Shown here: piece after piece, positions 25,444-34,029 of the stretch
Position numbering within the stretch: position 1 is the stretch's first letter
Layout of the letters: each line of letters starts with the position of its first letter
From: Bacteroidota bacterium
GTDB taxonomy: Bacteria > Bacteroidota > JABWAT01
Assembly: GCA_017303995.1 (NCBI GenBank)
Contig: JAFLBE010000025.1
Span: 1 to 64,000, forward strand
Direction: 5' to 3'
DNA: 64,000 bases
Program-made: the position numbers and the translations under genes
The notes under the pieces: model-generated
What the model was told of the DNA's origin: nothing
What the model saw: only the letters and a program-made list of their open reading frames with translations
Database searches by the model: none

Positions 25444-25899
25444 ATGTCACTTATTCGATGGAACTCAGGACAAGACCTTCTGAATTTTGAAAAGGAATTC
25501 AGGAGAGTTTTTGATCAGGTGAATCCGTTTGGAGAGAAAAACGCTGAAACTGATTTATATGAATCTTCCGTTTGGACACCTTTAACAGATATTCTGGAAG
25601 ATCAGGATCACTTCTTTATAAAATGTGATTTGCCCGGAATCAAAAAGGAGGATGTTAAAATTCAGTTTGCCAATGGTAAACTCAGTATCAGCGGTGAACG
25701 TCAGGTTGAAAACGAAAAGAAAGACCGGAATTATCACCGGATTGAGCGTGTCACCGGGAAGTTTTTCAGATCCTTTCAATTGCCTGACCTGATTAATACT
25801 GACCAGATTACGGCCGAATTTGAGAATGGACAACTTACCATTTCCATTCCAAAGTCAGAAGCTGTAAAACCGAAAGAAATTCCGGTTTTAACTAGATGA
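25444..25899 (+). CDS. Small heat-shock protein, Hsp20 family (2)
   Basis: 151 residues, tandem paralogue of the preceding gene: SLIRWNSGQDLLNFEKEFRRVF at the start (in two parts), WTPLTDILEDQDHFFIKCDLPGIKKEDVKI in the crystallin domain, YHRIERVTGKFFRSFQLP, and the EFENGQLTISIPKSE signature, ending KPKEIPVLTR. The last I-P-V is the I-x-V motif that docks onto neighbouring subunits. AAGGAGGAC gives it a strong ribosome-binding site. Two different sHSPs often co-assemble; the pair may form mixed oligomers. Confidence 0.94.
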   Translation: MSLIRWNSGQDLLNFEKEFRRVFDQVNPFGEKNAETDLYESSVWTPLTDILEDQDHFFIKCDLPGIKKEDVKIQFANGKLSISGERQVENEKKDRNYHRIERVTGKFFRSFQLPDLINTDQITAEFENGQLTISIPKSEAVKPKEIPVLTR

Positions 25900-25904
25900 T
25901 AAAT

Positions 25905-25937
25905 AAAAAGCCACCCCGATTGGAGTGGCTTTTTTAT
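25905..25937. terminator. Bidirectional rho-independent terminator
   Basis: AAAAAGCCAC / GTGGCTTTTT stem with T run, serving hsp20 (plus) and the convergent 25989-27992 gene (minus). Sequence nearly matches 28261-28293. Confidence 0.88.
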
Positions 25938-25988
25938 ATAAATCTGAATGTCTCTGCATTCTCCGCGCCTCCGCGGTAGAATCCCCCA

Positions 25989-27992
25989 TTATTTCAGGAA
26001 GGTGAGTTTTTTGGTCAGTCTCTGTCCTTCAAACTCAGTTACTATCATGTAAACACCCGATGGTATGCCATCTGTGGTGATGTTTTGGACATAATCTCTG
26101 CCCTTTTTCATGAATTCGTTTTTGAGAACTTTCACTTCCTGGCCAATCACATTGAACAACCGGATCGAAACATATCCATCCTTCGGAATATCAAAAAGCA
26201 TTTTTGCTTCCGGATTAAAAGGATTTGGATAAATTGAACTGATCTGGAATTCAACAGGAGGTTCATAATCAGGTTGTTGAGGTTTTCCATCTGTTGGAAT
26301 AACGGATAGAACCTTATGTTCGGTACGATTTCCATCAATACTAACATCAACCAGTTTGTAATAGTACGTCACGGAATTAATGACCTGAGGATCAGTCAGC
26401 GAATATTTGCCTCCCTGATCTCCTTTTCCACGAAGTTCACTTTTTGAAGTATAGCTGGCAACCAGTCTGAAATCAGATTTTTCTCTTGCCGACCGATAAA
26501 TTTCAAATCCAGCATGATTGAGTTCTGATGCCGTTTCCCAGTTTAAGGTCACTTTTTTATTACCGGGAGTTGCAGACCAGGATAGTAATTCAATCGGAAG
26601 TGGTGAATCACCGTCACCAATTGTCCAATCAGAAAACGTTGTTGTGGTAAAGGTTATACTTCTGGGGTTTGTGAAAGTGCTGAACGGCCCGGCATGATTA
26701 ATATAAGTATTGCCACCATCCTCTGATCTGAAAACAAATAGGTCAACCAAATTCAACCCATTATCATCACCAAAAGGCCAGGTGAGAGTTACCTCAACAG
26801 CACTGCCCGGTGGGGTTGTTGGTGTTATGGTCCATTGACGATTTAAACCAACTCCATTAACGGCTGTTCCAGTCCTGCGTGTAATGGTGGTAACACCCAG
26901 GTTGTTTCCGTTCGGATTGATTGTTAGACCAAGACCATTGATATCAATAGGAGCTCCACCACTTAAGGCTGGATTGGTTGTCACGTTGCCGATGACATAT
27001 TCGGTTAAAGTTTCAGAAAGTGTACCACTTGAACCCAAATCAATGGTATTTGATCCTGTTGTCACGGTTGCACTGACTGTTAATGTACCGGTAACATCCA
27101 AATCTCCTGTCAGGGAAGTTGGATTTGTATAGGTTACATCATTAACAGTTCCGGAAGTCGGCGGCCCAACTGTATAGGAATAATTTGAACCACTATTAGT
27201 ATTCGATTTAATAGTAATCATATCTGCATCACTCCATGGAGTTGATACAGTTGTGGTGAGTGCGTAATAGGAAACAACCGTTCCTTCAACCTGTGCCGGA
27301 ATTATTGCAGTTGCTGAGGCACCAGTAACCGAGGCAAGAACGGCATCAGAAGAGAACCATCCATCAGCGGTATACCTGATATACACATTTTCTTCTGCAG
27401 ATTTGCTTCCGCTCAGCGTTACCGTAATGGAAACTGCATCGTCAGGAGTTGGTGTTTCGGCAGGAACAGAAACTGAAGAAATCGTAACCGGATCACCAGT
27501 AGTTTCCATAAAAATGGCTTCGGTATTGGTATAGCCAATATCTTTCCAGTTCATAGTGTACCATTTATCATTTACAACTGTAATGGAGTTATTTGGATCT
27601 GCACCAAAAGTGTAGGTCTGTATTGTATTCATTGAAACATTGGTTCCTGTCCATTTGTTATTCCATGGGCTACCAGTAGGGCCCGATGTAAACAGGAATT
27701 CATAAGTACCGCCTGTTACGTCACCACCAGATGCAGCAACCTTTATGGTGGTTGAATAACGTCGCGTTCCAGTAGTTTTCAGCGTGACTTGTCCAGAAAC
27801 CTGAGTTAAACTTCCGAGTGCTGAGCCAGTAGCAGGCGGATTTGTATAGCTATTCCATGCGCCAGGTAAATTCAATCCTTCCGGCTCCCAAATTTGCGGA
27901 GGAGCAAGAACACTTTGTGCCGTTGGTGTTTCAATTTGAGCAAATACCAGAATTGGGGTAAGTGCAAATAGAATCGTTAACATTTTTTTCAT
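25989..27992 (-). CDS. Secreted protein with YPNPFNP sorting tail (C)
   Basis: 667 residues from ATG 27992, which has GGGAGG 5 bases upstream and gives a proper signal peptide (KKMLTILFALTPILVFAQ); an earlier in-frame start lacks both. Residues ~165-275 match the beta domain of genes A and B (SVPAETPTPDDAVSITVTL ... GTVVSYYALTT). From ~285 onward it matches the C-terminal ~380 residues of the 1791-residue neighbour: a TLTVSAT/GTLSETLTEY beta repeat, LNRQWTITPTTPPGSAVEV, ELLSWSATPGNKKVTLNWET, then YPNPFNPEAKMLFDIP. It is thus a mosaic between the two secreted-protein groups. Function unknown; likely surface-located. Confidence 0.85.
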   Translation of the reverse strand: MKKMLTILFALTPILVFAQIETPTAQSVLAPPQIWEPEGLNLPGAWNSYTNPPATGSALGSLTQVSGQVTLKTTGTRRYSTTIKVAASGGDVTGGTYEFLFTSGPTGSPWNNKWTGTNVSMNTIQTYTFGADPNNSITVVNDKWYTMNWKDIGYTNTEAIFMETTGDPVTISSVSVPAETPTPDDAVSITVTLSGSKSAEENVYIRYTADGWFSSDAVLASVTGASATAIIPAQVEGTVVSYYALTTTVSTPWSDADMITIKSNTNSGSNYSYTVGPPTSGTVNDVTYTNPTSLTGDLDVTGTLTVSATVTTGSNTIDLGSSGTLSETLTEYVIGNVTTNPALSGGAPIDINGLGLTINPNGNNLGVTTITRRTGTAVNGVGLNRQWTITPTTPPGSAVEVTLTWPFGDDNGLNLVDLFVFRSEDGGNTYINHAGPFSTFTNPRSITFTTTTFSDWTIGDGDSPLPIELLSWSATPGNKKVTLNWETASELNHAGFEIYRSAREKSDFRLVASYTSKSELRGKGDQGGKYSLTDPQVINSVTYYYKLVDVSIDGNRTEHKVLSVIPTDGKPQQPDYEPPVEFQISSIYPNPFNPEAKMLFDIPKDGYVSIRLFNVIGQEVKVLKNEFMKKGRDYVQNITTDGIPSGVYMIVTEFEGQRLTKKLTFLK

Positions 27993-28176
27993 AGATACCT
28001 CCCGATTATAAAAAGAATAAAGTAACAAAAAGGTCTGTTAATCTCAATATAACAAGACAATATTTTACAATTAAGTTGAAAAACTATTGTGGAATCTAAT
28101 TGGGAAAATGAACCTTATCAACCGGGGCTAAAATCATATCACCCCGTCAGCTGACGGGTTTAGAATTCCATTAACC

Positions 28177-28240
28177 ATTTACCATTGATCATCCCGAAAG
28201 TGTTCGGGATCTTCGCTTCGCTCGATTAACCATTATCTTC
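28177..28240. repeat. Interspersed repeat, partner of 24716-24775
   Basis: ATCCCGAAAGTGTTCGGGAT then CTTCGCTTCGCTCGATTAAC and CATTAT, nearly the same as at 24720-24770. Preceded by CACCCCGTCAGCTGACGGG, itself a short palindrome (28141-28159). Confidence 0.8.
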
Positions 28241-28260
28241 TTTGTCCTTTTTCCTGCAAA

Positions 28261-28293
28261 TAAAAAAGCCACCCCGAATGGAGTGGCTTTTTA
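28261..28293 (-). terminator. Rho-independent terminator
   Basis: AAAAAAGCCAC / GTGGCTTTTT stem; on the minus strand it follows the stop of the 28338-33713 gene by about 45 bases. Near-copy of 25905-25937. Confidence 0.85.
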
Positions 28294-28337
28294 AATTTCA
28301 CTGCCCTAAAAGAACCCCGGGCGATAAAACTCCCCCG

Positions 28338-31300
28338 TTATTTAAGGAAGGTAAGACTCTTGGTTAATCTCTGACCGGCAAACTCAACTGAAACCATGTA
28401 AACGCCTGACGGAAGTCCATTTGTAGTAATGTTTACAACCTTTTCACGGCCTTTTTTCATGATTTCATTTCGGATTACCTGAACTTCCTGTCCAATCACG
28501 TTATACAATCTAATCACGACCAAACCATCGCTTGGTAAGTCAAATACCAGATTCGTTGTTGGGTTGAACGGATTCGGGTAGATGGAACTGATTTTAAAGG
28601 TAATCGGAACAACGAACCCTGGTTGAACAGGTTTTCCATCTGTTGGAATAACGGTAAGAATTTTGTGTTCTTTACGCTTTCCGTCAACACTTACATCTAC
28701 CAGTTTATAATGGTAGGTTTCCATGTTAAGTACCGATTGATCAACAATGGAATACTTCCCGCCTGTATTTCCCTTAGGTTTAAGTTCATTTGATGAAATA
28801 TAACTTTTAAATAACCGGAAGTTTTCCTTTGTGGTTGTTGACCGGTAAATCTCAAATCCATCATGGTTCAGCTCGGATGCCGTTTCCCAATTCAAAGTTA
28901 CTTTCTTGTTTCCTGGTGTCGCAGTCCAGGATAGCAATTCAATTGGAAGTGGAGAATCACCATCACCAACTGTCCAGTCAGAGAATGACGTTGTTGTGAA
29001 ACTCAGTGATCTGGGATCAGTTCCGGTACTTAGCGGACCTGCATGCATCTGCCAGGTAGCGCCATTGTCTTCAGATTTGTAAATAAACAGGTTACCCAGA
29101 TTCAATCCGTTGTCATCTGAAGAAGGCCACGTAATAGTTACGTTAACTGCACTGGAGGGCTGACTGTTTGGTGTTATGGTCCACCGGCGGTTAAGGCCAA
29201 CACCAAGAACGGATGCTGCAGAGCCTGTTCTGCGGGTAACAACGGTTGAACCCATCACATTTCCATTCGGATTAATGGTAAGTCCAAGACCGGCAATACC
29301 GACAGGGGAACTACCGTTGAGTGTTGGGTTTGCGGTTACTGTACCGATAATGTAATTGGTTGTGGTTTCACCTGAAAGTGAACCTGTTGCACCCAGATTG
29401 ATCGAATTGGAACCGGTATTCAGGCTTGCACCTGAAATGAACAGTGTTCCTGAAATGGTGAGGTTGCCGGTAAGTGTTGTGGGATCAGTTACCGTTACAT
29501 TCGAAAATGAACCGTTTGTTGGATTGGGTTGAGACGGTGGAAAGCCCAGGTCAGAAAAAGTGTCGATGTTATAAACATCCCATTCTACAGAAGGGTCAAA
29601 AACGTTGGAGCCGTTTGAATCTCCGGTTGTGACAGTAATTTTTCTTCTTAGAGTCTTATCAAGTGTGGAAACTCCACCTGAAATCCATTGGGTTCCAGGA
29701 TCTGTTCCAATCTGACCAATTACGTCTAGAATGGTGGAACCGGACTTAAGTACAAGAGCATCATCTCCATTGAAACCAGTTACACCAGATGTTATATCAG
29801 CCAAAGCTAAAAGTCCACCACCGGCGCTTGCATTGACAATAACATACACGTCATTGGGAGCCAATGTTCCTGTCAAATTTAGTGTGGTTGAAACTGTAGC
29901 TGACCCATTTGTATAAAGTTCAACTTGGTAAGAACCCGCGGTGAAGTCAATGGTTGATTCTGAATTATTGTAAATCTCAATTGCTTTATTGTTGGAAGAT
30001 CCTTCAACATATTCAGAGAAAAAGCCAGCAGGAGTAGCTTCGATAACTGCAGTAAAAGTTACACCGCTTGCGGTCAGATTGCCTCCGGAATAATCGTCAA
30101 TTTCAGCCTGATTCACCGAAATCTGAAGATCAGTGTCATTGGCATCATAATCTGTAGTTCTGTTGGCAGTAATGGTAATTGTCGCATGGGTATCATCAAC
30201 ACGAACAGGGCTTCCGAAGGTAACTCCGGCAGGTTGGTTAGAAATTGTCCAGTTTGCAGGTGTGAGAGAACTAACCAAAGTTCCACCAACGATGGTGATT
30301 GTGAGTACTTCACTGCTTTCTGCACCTTCGGTAATTGATCCATCGTCAGCAATAGTAATACTTTCTGCATCATCAGAAGCTGTGAAAGTAAATCCGGAAT
30401 TGGCAGTTACCGATCCTGAAGCTGTAACAACCAGTTCAGCATGATCAATGGTCACGATCGGACTGAAATTGGTGTCATAATCGGTTGTCCGGTTTCCTGA
30501 AAGTGCAATGGTAGCCTGAGTATTACTTACCCTTGTCAATGTCCCTTTGGAAACACCAGCAGGAAGGTTAGTTACTGTCCAGTTGCCGGTTGTGAGTGAA
30601 GGTTCAAAGGTATCGTTTGTTAGATTAACAGTTATGACTGAAGCATCTTCAGAAGATTCTGTTGCAGAACCGGATAAGGTAATTGATGCATTGTCATTGT
30701 CAGTGATCGTCAAAGTGTGAGTTGTTTGGGCACCCAAAGTTGCAGAAGATCCACCCGTTACGTTTTGAAGCGTGAACCCAAGAGTTTCACTGCCTTCCAT
30801 TACAGCATCATCGGTAACAGTTAAGGTAACGGTTTCAGATGTTGAAGAACCAGCGGGAAAAGTAACGGTTTGAGTTGTATACGTATTGATATCTGCAGCA
30901 GAACCGGTACCACTGGTAAGGGCAACTTCAACTGTTGTTGCAACCGATCCGCTCGGATTGGCAATTGACACAGTCAGATCGATAGTTCCCCCTGATTCTG
31001 CAACGGATGATGTTGCAGCGCTGAATTGAACGGTGGTGGGCGTTGAAACAGAACCCTGCAAACTGGATTCTACTGGCGTTCCGGTTGTAATTCCGGTTGT
31101 GGCAACAGGTGTTACTTCAAAGGAAATATATTTTCCATTATCACCGGAAACCAGTGTGTAGGTCGATGAAGTTGCTCCACCAATTGCGGCTTTGTTTGTT
31201 CCGGAACCGTCATCACTGCTGTACCATATAAAAGTTGAAGTTCCTTCAACATCAGATTCAGTATCTGAATAAGTATAACTTCCGGTTAAAAGTTGGCCGA

Positions 31301-33713
31301 CATTTAAAGTTCCTGAGAAGGCTACACTCGTGGCAACAGGAGCATTATTGACTGGTCCAGCTGGAGTAACAACTGCCCAGGTGGTTCCAATTTTAAGCTC
31401 ATCAATGTCTGTAATTGGCGTTTCAGTCGCAGAATCCTGACGCAGGAAAAATCGGTTAACAAGAGTTAGGTCTGTTCCCGCAGTATTAGTTACAGTGACG
31501 TCCGGAGTCGGTTCGCTTCCAGCACCAAAGGTTCCCTGTGCCGGATTCACCCACAATTTTACCACATCATTTCCAATTCCTGCTATCAGTTCATAGGAAC
31601 CAACAACCAGAACGGTGGATCCAACTGTATAGGTACCGGATGCATAGGTGGCAGTTCCTGTAATGGGTGCGATACCAATGTTATAATCAGAGCCGCTTGA
31701 TTTTAACCACATAGTGGCACCAAAATTACTGGTACTGCTGGCAAGACCTGCCAGATAACCACCGCCAGTATTCAGGCTACCCAGATCAGTTACGTTCATC
31801 ATGAAGGAGAAATAAACAGTTCCTGAAGATTTTGAGGTAAAGACTCTGTTGTAATCGGTTCCGGTTCCACCAAAAGAAACCTTATTTCCGGCAGAAGCCT
31901 GAAATCCATTGACAGAAAGACCACCTGAAGTAACGAAAATACTATCTCCAGTGTTAAATTTTGTCCATACATTCCCGGATTGGACCGACAGACCATTGGT
32001 ACCATTAGCTACATAATCAAAAGGTTCATCAAAAATCAGTGCCGGTAATCCAGTCACCGCACCCTGACGGGTAGAAGCCACGGCTGTTCCGGTTGTGGTT
32101 CCGACAGAAGCAACCGGGGTTACTTCAAAGGAGATAAACTTATTTACATCGGAGGTGGTCAGTACATAAGTTGAGGAAGTTGCTCCGCTGATAGCGGCCT
32201 CGTTGGTTCCGCTTCCGTCATCACTGCGTAACCAACGGAAGGTAGATGTTCCCTCTGGATTGCTTTCAGTATCAGAATAGGTGTAAGAACCGGTCAGTGT
32301 CTGACCTTCAGACAGTGTACCGGTAAAATTCACTGATGAAGCAACTGGGGCATCATTCGGTAATGCAGCAATTGCGCCTTGAAGGGCAGATTCAACCGGA
32401 GAGCCGGTTAACGTACCGGCAGTTGCAACAGGGGTAACTTCAAAGGAAATATATTTACTGATATCTGCAGCTTGCAATGTGTAAGTAGAACTGGTTGCAC
32501 TTCCGATTGCTGTTTTTCCATTTCCAAGACCATCGGTACTTCTGTACCATTTAAAAGTTGAGATTCCTTCCGGATTGCCTTCAATATCAGAATAAGAATA
32601 AGATCCGGTTAGCAATTGTCCTTCTGTTAAAGTCCCGGAAAATGTTACAGAAGAAGCAACTGGTGAGTTGTTGGAAGCAGCCTGAACCGCAGATACATTG
32701 ATCGCTGATTCAACAGCTGTTCCGGTTGCCGTTCCGGTCGACGCAACCGGAGTTACCTCAAAAGAAATAAATTTGGTAACATCACCAGCCTGAAGAACAT
32801 AAGTTGAGGAAGTTGCACCGCCGATTGCGGCTTTTCCTGAACCGGCACCATCGTTGCTGCGATACCATTTAAATGTAGATGTACCTTCTGGATCTGATTC
32901 GGTGTCCCCATAAGTATAGGCACCTGTAAGTGTTTCACCTTGTGTCAGGGTTCCAGAAAAGGAAACTGCGGAGGCAGTTGGGGCATCGTTAGGAACAACA
33001 AAAGTTGCATTTATTGAGATATCATCAATAGTTAATTGATGATCAGTCCCAGCATCATTCAAATCTTCCCACCTTAACATAATTTCCGAACCGGGTGCAA
33101 TGGTTACTGAAATTGTTGCATTTATTCCAACTACCCTATTTGCCACTCCATTCCCATCTAATGCTGTTGCAGTAGTTGCTCCAACAATCGGACTTGTAAA
33201 TATTGACGAAGCAGAAGTCCAAGAACCTGATGTTAAATCTGTGACGGTTGCTCCAGTCTGATAAGTGAGTGTAAGATTTTGGGAAGCAGCATTATTTTCC
33301 TTTCTCCATTCTTCACCTGTCCAAGTCACTTGAAGCGAAGAGATATTGGTTGTTCCATTATTTTTAATTCTGAACCCTAAATAACCCTTTCCAGTGCTTG
33401 CAGCTCCAAAAAAAGTATTTGATGCTGCAAAACCAACAGCCCTATCTGAAGCTGATGCCGTTCCAAAAGAATAAAACCCAGCGGTTGTTGTTGATCCTGT
33501 ATTGGTGCCATAAGTAGTGATTGAGGCTGTTGCATCAGTTTTTACATACCACCCAGACAATGTTGAATTTTCCGTCCAAGTAATTCCAGATCCTGTGTTG
33601 GCAAGGGAATTAAAATCTTGAGTAGAAGTATTTACACCATTGGTAAGTGAAACCTGTCCCCAAACACTCATCCCAACAAGCAAACTTGCAATTAACAGTA
33701 ACCCTTTTTTCAT
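28338..33713 (-). CDS. Giant modular secreted protein with YPNPFNP sorting tail (D)
   Basis: 1791 residues, surface or extracellular. Signal peptide LLLIASLLVGMSVWGQ. Residues ~21-240 form a beta domain. Four ~100-residue repeats start at about 241, 349, 450 and 788 (ND/NxxPxASxVxFSGTL-GxxLTGxYxYxDxE ... ISFEVTPVA). A LamG-like beta region lies at ~550-785. A Calx-beta domain sits at ~891-1000 (VQFSAATSSVAESGGTIDLT). Two related beta repeats follow at ~1005-1225 (GNRTTDYD, ANRTTDYD). A lamin-tail-type domain is at ~1228-1400 (FFSEYVEGSSNNKAIEIYN). Then comes the C-terminal block shared with gene C, and the sorting module from ~1708 (YPNPFNPTTNLVFDLP). No catalytic domain recognised; adhesin-like. 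Confidence 0.88.
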   Translation of the reverse strand: MKKGLLLIASLLVGMSVWGQVSLTNGVNTSTQDFNSLANTGSGITWTENSTLSGWYVKTDATASITTYGTNTGSTTTAGFYSFGTASASDRAVGFAASNTFFGAASTGKGYLGFRIKNNGTTNISSLQVTWTGEEWRKENNAASQNLTLTYQTGATVTDLTSGSWTSASSIFTSPIVGATTATALDGNGVANRVVGINATISVTIAPGSEIMLRWEDLNDAGTDHQLTIDDISINATFVVPNDAPTASAVSFSGTLTQGETLTGAYTYGDTESDPEGTSTFKWYRSNDGAGSGKAAIGGATSSTYVLQAGDVTKFISFEVTPVASTGTATGTAVESAINVSAVQAASNNSPVASSVTFSGTLTEGQLLTGSYSYSDIEGNPEGISTFKWYRSTDGLGNGKTAIGSATSSTYTLQAADISKYISFEVTPVATAGTLTGSPVESALQGAIAALPNDAPVASSVNFTGTLSEGQTLTGSYTYSDTESNPEGTSTFRWLRSDDGSGTNEAAISGATSSTYVLTTSDVNKFISFEVTPVASVGTTTGTAVASTRQGAVTGLPALIFDEPFDYVANGTNGLSVQSGNVWTKFNTGDSIFVTSGGLSVNGFQASAGNKVSFGGTGTDYNRVFTSKSSGTVYFSFMMNVTDLGSLNTGGGYLAGLASSTSNFGATMWLKSSGSDYNIGIAPITGTATYASGTYTVGSTVLVVGSYELIAGIGNDVVKLWVNPAQGTFGAGSEPTPDVTVTNTAGTDLTLVNRFFLRQDSATETPITDIDELKIGTTWAVVTPAGPVNNAPVATSVAFSGTLNVGQLLTGSYTYSDTESDVEGTSTFIWYSSDDGSGTNKAAIGGATSSTYTLVSGDNGKYISFEVTPVATTGITTGTPVESSLQGSVSTPTTVQFSAATSSVAESGGTIDLTVSIANPSGSVATTVEVALTSGTGSAADINTYTTQTVTFPAGSSTSETVTLTVTDDAVMEGSETLGFTLQNVTGGSSATLGAQTTHTLTITDNDNASITLSGSATESSEDASVITVNLTNDTFEPSLTTGNWTVTNLPAGVSKGTLTRVSNTQATIALSGNRTTDYDTNFSPIVTIDHAELVVTASGSVTANSGFTFTASDDAESITIADDGSITEGAESSEVLTITIVGGTLVSSLTPANWTISNQPAGVTFGSPVRVDDTHATITITANRTTDYDANDTDLQISVNQAEIDDYSGGNLTASGVTFTAVIEATPAGFFSEYVEGSSNNKAIEIYNNSESTIDFTAGSYQVELYTNGSATVSTTLNLTGTLAPNDVYVIVNASAGGGLLALADITSGVTGFNGDDALVLKSGSTILDVIGQIGTDPGTQWISGGVSTLDKTLRRKITVTTGDSNGSNVFDPSVEWDVYNIDTFSDLGFPPSQPNPTNGSFSNVTVTDPTTLTGNLTISGTLFISGASLNTGSNSINLGATGSLSGETTTNYIIGTVTANPTLNGSSPVGIAGLGLTINPNGNVMGSTVVTRRTGSAASVLGVGLNRRWTITPNSQPSSAVNVTITWPSSDDNGLNLGNLFIYKSEDNGATWQMHAGPLSTGTDPRSLSFTTTSFSDWTVGDGDSPLPIELLSWTATPGNKKVTLNWETASELNHDGFEIYRSTTTKENFRLFKSYISSNELKPKGNTGGKYSIVDQSVLNMETYHYKLVDVSVDGKRKEHKILTVIPTDGKPVQPGFVVPITFKISSIYPNPFNPTTNLVFDLPSDGLVVIRLYNVIGQEVQVIRNEIMKKGREKVVNITTNGLPSGVYMVSVEFAGQRLTKSLTFLK

Positions 33714-33924
33714 ACGCTTATTCCTGATTTATAAATTTTCGAACTTAAAAAACTCCATCCGGTGGGTTTGGTACCAGATTTTACAAAAAATCAACATGCA
33801 AAAGTACACGTTTTTTTACCCCAAGCAACCAAAATTCCAATTTCACCACATAATTTAAAGAAAGTCACCTTAAAGCCTTTCATTATAGTGGTTTAGGCAT
33901 AAAGGCAATGGAAACAAGGAGTTA

Positions 33925-34029
33925 ACAAACAGAAGTCAGAAGATAGTAGGTAAATACAGAAACCACCCCGTCCCGTTGGGACACCCCTCCTTAAAAAGGA
34001 GGGGAACTTTAATTTCTACTGTCTACTAC
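33925..34029. repeat. Repeats abutting the glycosyltransferase gene end
   Basis: AACCACCCCGTCCCGTTGGG then CCCTCCTTAAAAAGGAGGGG (33961-34010) is a GGAGGGG-family hairpin. On either side are low-complexity inverted strings, GTCAGAAGATAGTAGGTA (33934-33951) and CTACTGTCTACTACCTACTC (34017-34036). The last runs into the 3' end of the neighbouring gene. The rest of 33714-34029 shows nothing. Confidence 0.65.
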
